A DNA stretch of 64,000 nucleotides from Exiguobacterium sp. (GTDB lineage Bacteria > Bacillota > Bacilli > Exiguobacteriales > Exiguobacteriaceae), in the NCBI RefSeq assembly GCF_020832205.1, contig NZ_JAFIFD010000003.1, forward strand, positions 62,001 through 126,000. The letters run 5' to 3'. A program made the position numbers and the translations under genes. The notes below the pieces were generated by a model. The model was not told the DNA's origin, ran no database searches, and saw only the letters and a list, made by a program, of their open reading frames with translations. Each line of letters begins with the position of its first letter. The stretch's first letter is position 1. Positions 45,603 through 54,748 of this stretch are shown here, piece after piece.

Positions 45603-47185
45603 TATTCGGCGATCAGTCCTTCGCGCACTAAGAAGTCACGTGCGACTTTCTCAGGGCGTTGCTTTTCGACGTCGGCGAGGTAGTTCAGTTCTTGCATGAC
45701 CTCGTCTGTGATTCTGCCGGACAGCAAGTTGAGCACACCTTCGAGCTCGGGATGTTCTTTGAGCGTGTCGCCGTTCAAGAGCGGGACGGCGTAGTATGGC
45801 GGGAAGAACTGTTTGTCATCTTCGAGCACGACGAGTTCGAACCGTTTCAACAGTCCGTCGGTCGAGAAACCGTCGATCGCTTGGCTCTCACCGTTCATGA
45901 GCGCCGTGTAGCGGAGACCGCCATCGACCGGCTTCACGTCTTTGAACTGGAGCGGATACGTCTCTTTCAAGCCGAGGTACCCGTCCTCGCGGTTCGAGAA
46001 CTCGATTGTCGGACCGAACACGAGCTCATTGCTGACGTCGGCGAGGTCCGAAATCGTTTCTAAGTTGTATCGTTCCGCATCTTCTTGTTTGACGGCGATA
46101 GCGTACGTGTTGTTGAAGCCGATCGGGTCGAACGTATGGACGTCAAAGCGGTCCTCGATTTGTGGTTTGACGCTCGCGTACACGGCATCGGGGTCGTTGT
46201 CGACTTCTTGGTTCAACACGTCGACCGACAGCGTCCCGGTATATTCGACGTACGTGTCGATCTCTCCGGTACGGAGGGCGCTGAATGCGACTTGCGTGCC
46301 ACCGAGGTTAAGTTGACGTTTGACGTTCAAGTCCGTCTCTTCTTCGATCAAGTCGGCGACGATGTTCCCGAGAATGAGCTGTTCGGTGAAGTTTTTCGAA
46401 CCGACGACGATCGTGTCGTCTTCACGGGTGAAGGCGTAAATCGACCCGCCGAGGAGAAGCGCGAACGCCGTCGCGATGACGATGGCCGGCTTGGCGACTT
46501 TCTTCGAGCGGCGTGTCTTTTTCTTCATCCGACCGTCGGCGAGGACGATGCCGTTCGGCGCGACTTTATACTCGATCCGGCTGACGACGAAGTCGATCAA
46601 CAAGGCGAGCAGACCGGCTGGGATGGCACCGGCGAGGATTTGGTTGTTGTCGACCGTCTGTATGCCGGCGAAGACGAGATAACCGAGTCCGCCTGCCCCG
46701 ACGAACGCCGAGATTGTCATGAGCCCGACGGCCGTGACGGCCGAGATGCGAATACCAGCCATGATGATCGGCAAGGCGAGCGGCAGTTGGATCTTGCTTA
46801 AAATCTGACGGTCGGTCAGCCCGATGCCTTTGGCAGACTCAAGCGTGTCGCCCGGGATGCTCGAGAGCCCGGTGTACGTGTTTTTCACAATCGGGAGGAG
46901 CGAGTAAAGGACGACCATGATGATGGCCGGTGTCGAGCCGATCCCGATGAACGGGATGAGAAAGCCGAGTAGGGCTAAACTTGGCACGGCTTGGACGACA
47001 CTCGTCAACCCGAGTACCGGTTTGGCGAGGCGGGGCATGCGTAAGATCAAGATACCGAGCGGAACGCCGAGCAGGACAGCGAGCGAGACCGCGAAGACGG
47101 TCAGTTGCAAATGTTCGAGTAAGAGCGTGCCGATTTGGTCGGTGTTGCTCGCGAAATAAGTGAAGAATGATTGGATCGTGTTCAT
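45602..47185 (-). CDS. glycine betaine/carnitine/choline ABC transporter, fused permease and substrate-binding protein
   Basis: 527 residues. The first 210 are an OpuB/OpuC-type permease with six helices and the EAA-like loop (STPAIIMVVLYSLLPIVKNTYTGL; ESAKGIGLTDRQILSKIQLPLALP). After a linker a further helix (about 232-250) anchors a type F osmoprotectant-binding domain (VVGSKNFTEQLILGNIVADLIE; TGEIDTYVEYTGTL; PPYYAVPLLNGD) facing outwards. B. subtilis encodes these as separate proteins. ATG 47185 overlaps the ATPase stop (ATGA). It imports compatible solutes under osmotic stress together with that ATPase. Confidence 0.92.
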   Translation of the reverse strand: MNTIQSFFTYFASNTDQIGTLLLEHLQLTVFAVSLAVLLGVPLGILILRMPRLAKPVLGLTSVVQAVPSLALLGFLIPFIGIGSTPAIIMVVLYSLLPIVKNTYTGLSSIPGDTLESAKGIGLTDRQILSKIQLPLALPIIMAGIRISAVTAVGLMTISAFVGAGGLGYLVFAGIQTVDNNQILAGAIPAGLLALLIDFVVSRIEYKVAPNGIVLADGRMKKKTRRSKKVAKPAIVIATAFALLLGGSIYAFTREDDTIVVGSKNFTEQLILGNIVADLIEEETDLNVKRQLNLGGTQVAFSALRTGEIDTYVEYTGTLSVDVLNQEVDNDPDAVYASVKPQIEDRFDVHTFDPIGFNNTYAIAVKQEDAERYNLETISDLADVSNELVFGPTIEFSNREDGYLGLKETYPLQFKDVKPVDGGLRYTALMNGESQAIDGFSTDGLLKRFELVVLEDDKQFFPPYYAVPLLNGDTLKEHPELEGVLNLLSGRITDEVMQELNYLADVEKQRPEKVARDFLVREGLIAE

Positions 47186-48306
47186 AAAGTTTCCTCCTCT
47201 TGCATGAATTGCTCACTGAGGACGGAAAGCAAACTGCTGCGGGTGATAAGTCCATCAAGCGTTGGACCGGTGACGACCGGGAGATACCCTTGGTCGGTCT
47301 TGTTCATGACGTCTAAAATGTCGAGGAGCGAGTCGTCGCTCGAAACGAAGGCGTAGTCCACGTTCATGACTTCCTCGAGTCGTCTCGTCTTGTCTTGGAT
47401 GCCGTGGACGTCTTTTAGCTTGATCAATCCTTTCAGGACATGGTCCCGGTCCGTGATTAAGAGGCTGTCGACTTTGCGTGATCGCATGATCTCGATCGCC
47501 TGCAAGACGGTCCGTTTCCCGCTGATCGACACCGGGTCGGTGATCATGATATCTTTCGCCTTAATGTATTCCGGGCTGTTCCAAATCCGATTTTTCCCGA
47601 TGAACGATTCGACGTACGCGTCTTTCGGATTACGTAGAATTTGCTCGGGTGTATCGAATTGAACGATTTCCCCGTCGCGCATGATACAAATGCGATCGGC
47701 CAATTTGATCGCTTCATCCATATCATGGGTGACGAACACAATCGTCTTTTTCACTTCTTCTTGTAAGTTGAACAGCTCTTCTTGCAGGTCGTTGCGGGTG
47801 ACGGGATCGAGGGCACTGAACGGCTCATCCATCAAGATGACTTCCGGGTCGTTCATGAGGGCGCGGGCAAAACCAATGCGCTGCTGCTGGCCGCCGCTCA
47901 GTTCGCTCGGATACCGATCGATGAACTGATCCGGGTCGAGGCCGACCATGCGGAGAAGGTGCTCCGTGCGGGCGTCCATGTCTTGTTCGGCGTGTCCTTC
48001 GAGGCTTGCGATCAACTGGATGTTCTCACGGATCGTCATGTGGGGGAAGAGGCCCGTCTGTTGAATGACGTACCCCATTTGACGGCGTAGTTCAATCGGG
48101 TCCATCTTTCGCGTGTCTTGGCCGTTAACGATAATCGTTCCTGCCGTCGGCTCGATCAATCGGTTAATCATTTTCAACGATGTCGTCTTGCCGCAACCAG
48201 ACGGACCGATAAAGACGACGAGTTCGCCTTTGTTAATCGTCAGGTTCATCTCTTTCAAAACGGTCGTCGTTTTGAACGTTTTCTTCACTTGTTTAAATTC
48301 AATCAT
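47182..48306 (-). CDS. glycine betaine/carnitine/choline ABC transporter ATPase with CBS domains
   Basis: OpuCA/OpuBA-like nucleotide-binding subunit, 374 residues. Walker A GPSGCGKTTSLKM, signature LSGGQQQRIGFARAL, Walker B VILMDEPFSALDP. Two C-terminal CBS domains (about 250-370) act as ionic-strength sensors in relatives. ATG 48306 follows GGAAAGAG; the 6-codon longer start is rejected. It is the first gene of the two-gene operon with the fused permease-binding protein, and an inverted repeat lies in its promoter. Confidence 0.93.
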   Translation of the reverse strand: MIEFKQVKKTFKTTTVLKEMNLTINKGELVVFIGPSGCGKTTSLKMINRLIEPTAGTIIVNGQDTRKMDPIELRRQMGYVIQQTGLFPHMTIRENIQLIASLEGHAEQDMDARTEHLLRMVGLDPDQFIDRYPSELSGGQQQRIGFARALMNDPEVILMDEPFSALDPVTRNDLQEELFNLQEEVKKTIVFVTHDMDEAIKLADRICIMRDGEIVQFDTPEQILRNPKDAYVESFIGKNRIWNSPEYIKAKDIMITDPVSISGKRTVLQAIEIMRSRKVDSLLITDRDHVLKGLIKLKDVHGIQDKTRRLEEVMNVDYAFVSSDDSLLDILDVMNKTDQGYLPVVTGPTLDGLITRSSLLSVLSEQFMQEEETL

Positions 48307-48330
48307 CAACTCAACTCTTTCCAAAAATTA

Positions 48331-48366
48331 TTTTCACATAACCTTAATGTTCCCTTGTTATGAAAA
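48331..48366 (-). promoter_or_regulatory. inverted repeat in the compatible-solute operon promoter
   Basis: TTTTCACATAAC and GTTATGAAAA face each other 14 bp apart, with one extra base in the left arm. A minus-strand -35 TTTACA lies at 48367-48372, so the repeat occupies the core promoter. GbsR/OpcR-type repressors control such operons in Bacillus; which protein binds here is unknown. Confidence 0.5.
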
Positions 48367-48452
48367 TGTAAACATCTTTTTTTGAAATTAAGGTTTGAAA
48401 CCGTCGTAAAACGGGATAAGGAGAAGTTACGGCATGATAAAAAGAGGACACA

Positions 48453-48497
48453 AATAAGAGGAGCGACGCGTTCGGACGTCGCTCCTCTTATTATTTT
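48453..48497. terminator. terminator downstream of the P-type ATPase gene
   Basis: A 16-bp perfect stem AATAAGAGGAGCGACG / CGTCGCTCCTCTTATT just beyond the minus-strand ATPase stop. T-rich on both sides. Confidence 0.85.
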
Positions 48498-48514
48498 GAA
48501 CGTATCGTTGAAAC

Positions 48515-51184
48515 TTATGATTGTCTCCGTTTCATCACGGTGCGTGAGATCAACTTCTCGATCTCGATGACGATGAAGACGAGGAAACCGAACACGATCG
48601 GGATGATCCAGTCCGTCGCCGCGATCGCTGTCGTACCGAACGCCGTGTTCATGAACGGCACGTACGTGATGAACAACTGAAGCACGATGAGCGCCCCGGA
48701 CACGTAGAACGCGATCGGGTTTTCGAAGAACGAGCGGTTGAGCGCAGGCTCGGTCTCGACCCGGACGTTGAACAAGTGGAACATCTGAGCGATGACGATC
48801 GTGTTGAGCGTCATCGTGTGGATATATTCGACACTATAGTCGCCGGCGTTCATGTACAAGTTGTACATGAGCGTTCCTCCACCGATGATGAGCGAGACGA
48901 GCAGGATCCGGAAGATGTAGTACCGGCTCAAAAGCGGTGTCTTCTTCGGACGCGGTGCCCGTTGCATCGTCGACGGCTCGAGCGGCTCGAAGGCGATGGC
49001 GAATGACAGTGTGATGGCGACGACCATGTTCACCCAAAGAATTTGAAGCGCTGTGAGCGGGAGCTGGGTGCCAAGGAAGATACTCATCAAGAGCACGAAC
49101 CCTTGCGCCCCGTTCGTCGGCAAGATGAAGAGGATCGTCTTCTTCAAGTTGTCGTAGACGCGGCGGCCTTCTTTCACGGCTTTGAAGATCGTGTTGAAGT
49201 TATCGTCGACGAGCACCATCTCGGCCGCTTCTTTCGACACTTCCGTCCCTTTGATCCCCATGGCGACACCGATATCGGCGCGGCGAAGGGCAGGGGCGTC
49301 GTTGACACCGTCGCCGGTCATGGCGACGATATGGTCTTGCGTCTGGAGCGCCTTGACGAGGCGCGTCTTGTTCTCGGGACTCGTCCGGGCGAAGATGTTG
49401 TACTGGCCGACGACGTCGGCGAGCTCTTCGTCCGTCAAGTCATCGATCTCGGTCCCTTGAAGCGCGCCGGCTTCTGTCGAGATGCCGAGCTCGTTGCCGA
49501 TGGCGATGGCCGTCTCTTTATGGTCACCGGTGATCATCTTCACTTGGATGCCAGCCGATTGACACTCGTTGACCGCTTCGATTGCTTCCGGGCGCGGCGG
49601 GTCCATGATGCCGATGAGCCCGAGGAACTCGATGCCTTCATATAAGTCATCGTGGTCGATTTTTTGTTTCGATGTGTTGAACGTCCGTTTGGCGACACCG
49701 ATGACACGTTGTCCTTTTTTGGCGAGGTCGGTCATCTTCTCTTCCCACATGTCGCTCGGGAAGTCCGGGTCACTTGCTTCGGCCATCGAGAACAGACGGT
49801 CCGGTGCCCCTTTCAAGTATAGGACGTGTTCGTCGTCGCGTGGCGAGAGTGTCGCCATATATTTGTGCGCCGAGTCGAACGGGATCTTCGAGATGACACG
49901 GAGCGGGCGAATCGACTCATCCGCTTTCTCACCGAGCGTGAGCAGGCACCCTTCGGTCGGATCGCCGGTGATCTTCCATTGCTTCGACTCTTCATCGAAG
50001 AACAAGTCTGAGTCGTTACACGTCACCCCGGCGAGGAGAATCTCGTTTAAGATCTCGTCTTGCTTGTTCGAGTAGACGTCCTCTTCAAATTCGATGCGCC
50101 CTTCCGGCGCGTAGCCTGAACCCGTCACTTGAAGCGTGCGGTCGGCGAGTTGGATGTTTTGGGCTGTCATCTCATTTTTCGTCAACGTGCCCGTCTTATC
50201 CGAACAGATGACGGATACGGCGCCGAGTGTCTCGACGGACGGGAGGCTCTTGACAATCGCCTTGTTGTCGGCCATTTGGCGGACACCGAGAGCGAGGATG
50301 ATCGAGATGATCGCCGGGAGTCCTTCCGGGATGACGGCGACAGCGAGCCCGATGACCGCGAGCAACAGCTCGGCCGTCTCGTAGTCACGCAAGAAGTAGC
50401 CGAAGATGAAAGCGAACACGGCGACACCGGCGATGACGCTGGCGACGGTCTTACCGAAGCGCTGCGTCTGTTGGATGAGCGGTGTTTGTACTTTCTCGAC
50501 TTCGGCGATCGAGGCGTTGATCTTTCCGAGCTCGGTCTTCGAACCGGTCGCGACGACGATCCCGCTGCCGGTACCGGCGGCGACGGACGTCCCGGAGAAC
50601 GCCAAGTTCGTCCGGTCTCCAAGACCAATCTTCTCTTCGAGCGGGTCGAGCGTCTTATCGACGGTGATCGCTTCACCGGTCAGTGCCGATTCTTCGACTT
50701 TCATGTTCTCCGCCGTGATGAGACGGAGGTCGACGGGGATCTTATCCCCCGGCTTCAAGTAGACGATGTCTCCAGGAACGAGGTACTCGGCCTCGATCTC
50801 TTTCCGTTTCCCGTCGCGACGGACGAGGGCGGACGGGGACAGCATGTTCTTGATGCCTTCGAGAGCTTGTTCCGCCTTGTTCTCCTGCAAGTAGCCGATG
50901 ATCCCGATGATGAGGACGACGAGCGCGATGACGATCGTATCGTACCAATATCCGAGGACGGCCGTGATGACGGCGGCGGCAAGGAGGACGTAGATGAGCA
51001 CGTCGTTAAACTGCCGTAAAAATTTGAGCCATTTCGGGTCTTTCTTCGGTTCCGGGAGCACGTTTTTCCCGTGCGTCTCGATTCGCTCCTTCGAAGTCTC
51101 TTCGCGAAGCCCTTGATCGATATCGGTGTCGAGGTGCTCCTCGGTCTCATGAATCGATAGCGTGTGCCAGTGCCTTTCTTCCAT
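48515..51184 (-). CDS. P-type cation-transporting ATPase (type II, CtpF-like ion site)
   Basis: 889 residues: an N-terminal cation-ATPase domain, actuator domain with LTGEAI, phosphorylation Asp329 (SDKTGTLT), nucleotide domain, MTGDGVNDAPAL hinge and ten membrane helices. Helix M4 has PEGLP (Glu287) as in SERCA. In M5 and M6 the SERCA ligands Glu771 and Asp800 align with Gln and Ala (PTNGAQGF; LWVNMVVAITLS), a pattern like mycobacterial CtpF. Substrate may be Na+, Ca2+ or another cation. I recall a P-type Na+-ATPase described from Exiguobacterium aurantiacum. ATG 51184 follows GAAAGGGG. Monocistronic. Confidence 0.9.
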   Translation of the reverse strand: MEERHWHTLSIHETEEHLDTDIDQGLREETSKERIETHGKNVLPEPKKDPKWLKFLRQFNDVLIYVLLAAAVITAVLGYWYDTIVIALVVLIIGIIGYLQENKAEQALEGIKNMLSPSALVRRDGKRKEIEAEYLVPGDIVYLKPGDKIPVDLRLITAENMKVEESALTGEAITVDKTLDPLEEKIGLGDRTNLAFSGTSVAAGTGSGIVVATGSKTELGKINASIAEVEKVQTPLIQQTQRFGKTVASVIAGVAVFAFIFGYFLRDYETAELLLAVIGLAVAVIPEGLPAIISIILALGVRQMADNKAIVKSLPSVETLGAVSVICSDKTGTLTKNEMTAQNIQLADRTLQVTGSGYAPEGRIEFEEDVYSNKQDEILNEILLAGVTCNDSDLFFDEESKQWKITGDPTEGCLLTLGEKADESIRPLRVISKIPFDSAHKYMATLSPRDDEHVLYLKGAPDRLFSMAEASDPDFPSDMWEEKMTDLAKKGQRVIGVAKRTFNTSKQKIDHDDLYEGIEFLGLIGIMDPPRPEAIEAVNECQSAGIQVKMITGDHKETAIAIGNELGISTEAGALQGTEIDDLTDEELADVVGQYNIFARTSPENKTRLVKALQTQDHIVAMTGDGVNDAPALRRADIGVAMGIKGTEVSKEAAEMVLVDDNFNTIFKAVKEGRRVYDNLKKTILFILPTNGAQGFVLLMSIFLGTQLPLTALQILWVNMVVAITLSFAIAFEPLEPSTMQRAPRPKKTPLLSRYYIFRILLVSLIIGGGTLMYNLYMNAGDYSVEYIHTMTLNTIVIAQMFHLFNVRVETEPALNRSFFENPIAFYVSGALIVLQLFITYVPFMNTAFGTTAIAATDWIIPIVFGFLVFIVIEIEKLISRTVMKRRQS

Positions 51185-51346
51185 TTCAAAACCCCTTTCT
51201 CTTTTGCTCCATTTAGACAGACAGGTAAACAGTCTATACTCAATTCTTACCCCATGTGAAAAAGTGTGTAAACTTTAATTCCATGTGAAATAATCGGAAT
51301 TGTGAAGTATGTGTGAATCCGTCAAGGGGAATGTATGGACAAACGA

Positions 51347-51376
51347 AAAGAGAGGGCGTTTCCGCGCCTCTCTCTT
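51347..51376 (-). terminator. terminator after glcF
   Basis: AAGAGAGG / CCTCTCTCTT hairpin with a GCG/CGC inner pair just downstream of the minus-strand glcF stop. On the minus strand it is followed by TTTTCG. Confidence 0.75.
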
Positions 51377-51384
51377 CTTATTTA

Positions 51385-52707
51385 TTAATGGTCCATCGCC
51401 TCGGCGAGCACGTCCGCCAAGTGAACGGCCCGCATCGTCGGGGTGCCATGTTCTTGAATCCCGAGCTGCATTTGCAAATGACAGCCAGGGTTCGACGTCA
51501 CGATCGTCTGGGCCGACGTGTCGCGGACGTGACCCATCTTCATCTCTAAAATGTCGTTGGCGATATGAGGTTGGAGCAAGTTGTATACGCCGGCCGACCC
51601 GCAGCAGTGATCGGCGTTCCGTTGTTCGACGAACGTCGTCCCTTGGATCGCTTGCAATAACATACGTGGGGCGAGTGCTCCTTTTTGCACGTTCCGGAGA
51701 TGGCAGGAGTCTTGATATGTGATGAGTTGCTCAGGCAACGTGAGCGGGACCCGGTCGAGAAAGCCGACTTCAATCAAAATCGAGGCGAAGTCTTTTACTT
51801 TCGCCTTGAAACGTTCGGCGCGCTCACTCCATTCGGGGTCTTGCTTCAACAGATGGTCATAGCCGAGGAGGAACGCCCCGCATCCGCCCGCATTCGTGAC
51901 GATGTAATCGACGTCGAGTGACTCAAACGACTCGATGTTCCGCTTGGCGAGCGCGATGGCGCCGGTCTGTTCGCCGGCGTGTCCGTGTAGGGCGCCGCAA
52001 CATTGCTGGGTTTCCGGGATGACGATGTCACAGCCCGCTGCTTGGAGCAGTTTGATCGTGTTCGCGTTCGTCTCGTAAAACATCGTGTCCATCAGACACC
52101 CGCTGAAGAACGCGACGCGGGCCGTCGTCGCCCCGGCCGCGCGGATCCGCTCAGGACGAAGCACACGTTCTGAACGCGCGGGAACGACCGGCAAGACCGC
52201 CTCCATCTTCTGCAGCTGGTCCGGGAACCAGTCGAGGATGCGGAGCTTGCGGGTGAGCGTCTGTGCACCGGACTGTTGATAGAAACGAAGGAAGCCTGTT
52301 GCCGTCTCCATCTTCGACTTGCTCAAGAACAGGCCGTCGAAGACGACTTTTCGGATGAGGCGCTCCCGCACGTCCATCTGGCCCGTCGCTCGTTTATGGA
52401 CGGTGATGGCGGCTCGGGCGTCTTCTAACAAGACGCTGTAACGGACACCAGCCGGGCAAGCCGGTTCGCAGGCGAGACAACCGAGACATTCGTTGAGCGT
52501 CTTCTCGACGCCCGCGTCCGGTTCGATCAAGCCGTCGACGACACCTTTCATGATGGCGATGCGGCCGCGCGGTGAGGCTGTCTCGTCTTTTGAATGGATA
52601 TACGTCGGACACGTCGGGAGACAAAAGCCGCAGCGCATGCAGCCGAGCATTTCCTCATAATCGAGCTTGTCAGTCATCCGAGACGTCAGTTGTTCGGTCT
52701 GTTTCAT
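51385..52707 (-). CDS. glcF: glycolate oxidase iron-sulfur subunit GlcF
   Basis: 440 residues. Two N-terminal 4Fe-4S motifs (CMRCGFCLPTCP and CLGCLACEPACP) and two CCG domains (AFFSGCLMDTMF, then CCGALHGHAG; DSCHLRNVQ, then CCGSAGVYN). It passes electrons from the flavin subunit GlcD to the respiratory chain at the membrane during glycolate (or lactate) oxidation. ATG 52707 follows AAGGAGG and overlaps the glcD stop by 4 bases. No separate GlcE is present, as in bacilli (YsfC/YsfD). Confidence 0.93.
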   Translation of the reverse strand: MKQTEQLTSRMTDKLDYEEMLGCMRCGFCLPTCPTYIHSKDETASPRGRIAIMKGVVDGLIEPDAGVEKTLNECLGCLACEPACPAGVRYSVLLEDARAAITVHKRATGQMDVRERLIRKVVFDGLFLSKSKMETATGFLRFYQQSGAQTLTRKLRILDWFPDQLQKMEAVLPVVPARSERVLRPERIRAAGATTARVAFFSGCLMDTMFYETNANTIKLLQAAGCDIVIPETQQCCGALHGHAGEQTGAIALAKRNIESFESLDVDYIVTNAGGCGAFLLGYDHLLKQDPEWSERAERFKAKVKDFASILIEVGFLDRVPLTLPEQLITYQDSCHLRNVQKGALAPRMLLQAIQGTTFVEQRNADHCCGSAGVYNLLQPHIANDILEMKMGHVRDTSAQTIVTSNPGCHLQMQLGIQEHGTPTMRAVHLADVLAEAMDH

Positions 52708-54113
52708 ACGCCGCCTCCTTGCACGAGCCGTTTCTTGGCTGCCTTGGCGAACATCTTTTGCGGATTCATGATGCCGTGCGGATCAAAGGCGAGCTTGATG
52801 CCTTTCATGACGTCGATACCGGCCGCTCCGAGCTTCCATTCGAGATACGGGGCTTTCATTGCCCCGACGCCGTGCTCGCCCGTAATCGTCCCGCCGAGTT
52901 CGAGTGCCGCAGCGAAAATATCTGCGAACGCCGCTTCGACGCGCTCCATCTCTTCATGGTCCCGGGCATCTGTCGCGACGGTCGGATGCAAGTTGCCGTC
53001 ACCGGCATGACCGAACGTGGCGATTTCGATGTCGTACGTCCGGCCGATCGCCTCGATGCGCCGGACCATCTCCGCAATCTCACTCCGGGGCACGGTCGCA
53101 TCTTCTAAAATCGTTGTCGGACGCAAGCGGGCGAGCGCGGACAAGGCGGTCCGTCGGGCGTACCGCAACGTCTCTGCATGCACCTCGTCCCGCGCGACTT
53201 CGACGTGCGTTGCGCCTTCGGTGAGGCAGATGGCATGCATCGCCTCGATGTCGCGCCGGACGACTTCGGATGGTCCGTCTTGTTCGAGTAACAAGAGCGC
53301 ACCGACGTCGGTCGGCAATCCGATATTCGCGTACGCCTCGACGACTTCAATCGTTTTCTTATCCATGAACTCGAGCGTCGCCGGGATGATGCGGCTTTCA
53401 ATGATCCGGCTCACCGTCCGCGCCGCCCCGTCCAAGTCGCTGAAGTGGGCGATCATCGTCTGTTTCGTCTCGGGAAGGGGGATGAGCTTAAGCGTCGCTT
53501 CGGTAATGACGGCGAGCGTTCCTTCCGAACCGACGAGGAGCCGCGTCAAGTCGTAACCGGCGACGTCTTTGGCGAGTTTACCGCCTGTCTTGAGCACGTC
53601 GCCGCTCGGGAGCACCGCCTCGAGCGCGAGCACGTAATCGGCCGTCACGCCGTACTTCAATCCCCGCAGTCCCCCGGAGTTCTCGCTAATGTTGCCGCCA
53701 ATCGTTGAGATTTTCATCGAGCTCGGGTCGGGCGGGTAAAACAACCCTCTTGCCTCGACGGCTTCAGCCAACCGGGCGGTGATGCAGCCGGGCTCGACGG
53801 TGACGGTCAAGTTCTTCTCGTCAATTTCGAGAATCTTGCCCATATGGCGGAAGTCCATGACGAGTCCACCGGCGAGCGGCGTCGTCCCGCCGGCCAGGTT
53901 CGTCGCCGAACCGCGGGCGATGACCGGGACACGATACGTCTGACAGAGCCTCATGATAGCCTGCACGTCTTCCGTCGAGCGCGGGGCGACGACGGCGTCT
54001 GGCATCGCTTGATAGTTCGGGGTCGCATCGAATGAATAGGCGAGCCGTGTCGTCGCGTCAGAGAAGACGATCTCGTCTCCGAGCTCGGTCTGTAAGTGAT
54101 TGATCCATTCCAT
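52704..54113 (-). CDS. glcD: glycolate oxidase FAD subunit GlcD
   Basis: FAD-linked 2-hydroxyacid dehydrogenase, 469 residues, vanillyl-alcohol oxidase fold. FAD-binding segment PVIARGSATNLAGGTTPLAGG, the PDPSS and IGGNISENSGGLRGLKYG stretch, YDLTRLLVGSEGTL, and the C-terminal FGHAGDGNLHP and GTITGEHGVG catalytic motifs are complete. ATG 54113 follows AGGAGG; a 20-codon upstream extension is rejected. A cre site lies in the promoter region, so glucose repression is likely. Confidence 0.94.
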   Translation of the reverse strand: MEWINHLQTELGDEIVFSDATTRLAYSFDATPNYQAMPDAVVAPRSTEDVQAIMRLCQTYRVPVIARGSATNLAGGTTPLAGGLVMDFRHMGKILEIDEKNLTVTVEPGCITARLAEAVEARGLFYPPDPSSMKISTIGGNISENSGGLRGLKYGVTADYVLALEAVLPSGDVLKTGGKLAKDVAGYDLTRLLVGSEGTLAVITEATLKLIPLPETKQTMIAHFSDLDGAARTVSRIIESRIIPATLEFMDKKTIEVVEAYANIGLPTDVGALLLLEQDGPSEVVRRDIEAMHAICLTEGATHVEVARDEVHAETLRYARRTALSALARLRPTTILEDATVPRSEIAEMVRRIEAIGRTYDIEIATFGHAGDGNLHPTVATDARDHEEMERVEAAFADIFAAALELGGTITGEHGVGAMKAPYLEWKLGAAGIDVMKGIKLAFDPHGIMNPQKMFAKAAKKRLVQGGGV

Positions 54114-54190
54114 ATGTATTCCTCCTGACACACATCCGAAAGAGCGGATGCGGGCGTCGGTTCCGAAAGTCACAAAATCGACACAATTTT

Positions 54191-54204
54191 AGAGAGCGCT
54201 TACA
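54191..54204 (-). promoter_or_regulatory. cre site in the glcDF promoter
   Basis: Read on the minus strand, TGTAAGCGCTCTCT matches the cre consensus TGWAARCGYTWNCW at 13 of 14 positions. It lies about 80-90 bp before the glcD start, immediately upstream of a TAAAAT -10-like hexamer, a position suited to CcpA repression. Confidence 0.65.
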
Positions 54205-54606
54205 CGGTAATCGTAGCGATTTGAATTGGGATTGTCCACCCATTCCCCGTTGATGGGAGCCGATTTCCAGGCTTTGAGCCTCCGGAAAACCAACTGTGAC
54301 ATACATCACGATGAATTCCGTATAACCCCTCGACACGATAAAACGGGTATCGGTATACTAAAACAGGGCGATGTAAACGATTTCAAATTGAAGTCAACGT
54401 CCGATTCAAAACCTTTTGTGAACGTGCACCGTTTGCCGTTGTGTTTTCCAAAACGTGGAGGTATAACTGAACTATTCTTCATCTTGTTCGCTTTGTGAAA
54501 TGTTATCAATTCAACATTTTTATTTCACCGTTTCTTCATACTTTTTTAAAATTTAGCGATTTTAATTTAGTTTGTGAAGCGCGTAAAAGCCTTGATACGA
54601 CTTGAT

Positions 54607-54624
54607 TTAAAGCGCTTTTATAAT
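54607..54624 (+). promoter_or_regulatory. cre-like palindrome overlapping a consensus -10 upstream of atp
   Basis: TTAAAGCGCTTTTA (12 of 14 matches to cre, core AAAGCGCTTT) runs into TATAAT (54619-54624). The nearest -35 candidate, TTGATA at 54592, is spaced too widely (21 bp), so the promoter is uncertain. Confidence 0.4.
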
Positions 54625-54635
54625 TGTGAAATTCA

Positions 54636-54664
54636 TTGACTTCTTCTGCCATTTCCATTACTCT
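54636..54664 (+). promoter_or_regulatory. candidate atp operon promoter
   Basis: -35 TTGACT (54636-54641), 17-bp spacer, -10 TACTCT (54659-54664), a weak -10. It lies about 85 bp before the first atp gene. Confidence 0.4.
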
Positions 54665-54748
54665 GAACTTGTGTGACTTTTGATGGTCACGCGAGTGCGA
54701 ATCGACAAAGATGAAGGACAGGCTTCCTAGAGAGAAAGGGGGAGTAGG

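Larger units (their letters stand above)
54114..54748. other. 635-bp regulatory region between glcD and the atp operon
   Basis: Divergent control region. It contains the cre site for glcD, a strongly AT-rich middle (54480-54640), a cre-like palindrome with a consensus -10, and a candidate atp promoter. The open frame at 54226-54498 on the plus strand has no ribosome site and codon use unlike the neighbours, so I see no gene here. Confidence 0.6.

Noticed and set aside
50129-51019. A 296-codon open frame opposite the P-type ATPase
   Set aside because: Antisense shadow of a well-supported 889-residue gene, composed mainly of Asp, Arg and Glu, with no ribosome site.
54226-54498. A 90-codon open frame between glcD and the atp operon
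   Set aside because: No ribosome site and codon use unlike neighbouring genes; the region is better explained as divergent regulatory DNA.
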